DNA from: Candidatus Dadabacteria bacterium
Lineage (GTDB): Bacteria > J088
Reading direction: 5' to 3'
Assembly: GCA_003695505.1 (NCBI GenBank)
Contig: RFIY01000359.1
Coordinates: 1-6,180 of the forward strand
DNA length: 6,180 bases
The notes under the pieces were generated by a model. It was not told the DNA's origin. It was given only the letters and a program-made list of their open reading frames with translations, and did not search any database. Positions 5,934 through 6,180 of this stretch are shown here, in pieces; the stretch's first letter is position 1; each line of letters opens with the position of its first letter. Made by a program: the position numbers and the translations under genes.

Positions 5934-6180
5934 TCAGATGACCAAAGTGGGTCGTGCCACCGCATCCTGCACGGTCAACAGCGGCCGCTCATCGTCATCG
6001 CACCACGCATTCCAGAAATTGCGCAGATTCTCCCGCGTCAGGTCATCCAGACGCTGTGGATCGGCTTCGCCGGACAGCGCATCGGCGATCTGCGCGAGCG
6101 TCTCGTCGCATGTCATCGCGGCCCGCTGCTCGGGAGTCCGCTCTTTGAGCTTCAACCAGAGCCGGTAGAGCTTGCGAACG
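5934..6180 (-). CDS. Hypothetical protein, C-terminal part
   Basis: An open minus-strand frame enters from the right edge and gives 81 visible residues, ending at TGA (5936-5934) followed directly by a second in-frame TGA. I do not recognise the family. The visible part is soluble-looking, with a basic start (VRKLYRLWLKLKERTPEQ), an acidic Glu/Asp-rich middle and a Trp pair in NFWNAWCDDDE near the end; no membrane segment or catalytic motif is evident. Internal start codons exist (TTG at 6155, ATG at 6116), but neither has a ribosome binding site, and the frame is open to the edge, so a longer protein starting outside the window is more likely. It converges on hepT. Coding status rests on the open frame, the amino-acid composition and the lack of a better competing frame. 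Confidence 0.55.
   Translation of the reverse strand, partial: VRKLYRLWLKLKERTPEQRAAMTCDETLAQIADALSGEADPQRLDDLTRENLRNFWNAWCDDDERPLLTVQDAVARPTLVI

Overview
The window is GC-rich (roughly 60-65% by eye) and densely packed. Its proteins read like those of a GC-rich proteobacterium, most likely a gammaproteobacterium. The clearest pointers are a Bax-type glucosaminidase with the Cys-rich signature of the Escherichia coli family and a RadC-like JAB domain fused to a DinG-type helicase. No rRNA, tRNA, CRISPR array or insertion sequence was seen, so the genus cannot be named.

Left block, minus strand (1-2821): a two-gene transcription unit. A 745-residue protein has the domain order of rifampin phosphotransferase: an ATP-binding domain, a helical middle of unknown specificity, and a C-terminal phosphohistidine domain. 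It lacks the PEP-binding barrel of true PEP synthase. Its stop codon overlaps by 4 bases the GTG start of a helicase gene that runs off the left edge. That helicase has an intact JAMM metalloprotease-like motif at its N-terminus, followed by a DinG/Rad3-type Walker A region.

Middle block: a 56-base divergent spacer with a strong palindrome separates the phosphotransferase-like gene from a plus-strand ketopantoate reductase family gene (2878-3822). This panE-like protein keeps the catalytic Lys and Glu but has lost two other usually conserved residues. It converges on a minus-strand pair: a TetR-family regulator followed, with a 20-base overlap, by a small exported Bax-like glucosaminidase (3836 to about 5015).

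Right block: divergent from the TetR gene lies a compact, complete-looking HEPN/MNT toxin-antitoxin module (mntA 5157-5447, hepT 5440-5790). Both genes start with GTG and overlap by 8 bases, and all expected catalytic motifs are present. A non-coding 143-base gap with short inverted repeats follows. The window ends in the C-terminus of an unrecognised minus-strand gene that continues past the right edge.

Nothing in the window amounts to a clearly new multi-gene system. The best candidates for novelty are the coupled pair of a phosphotransferase-like enzyme and a JAB-DinG helicase, and the substrate of that enzyme.
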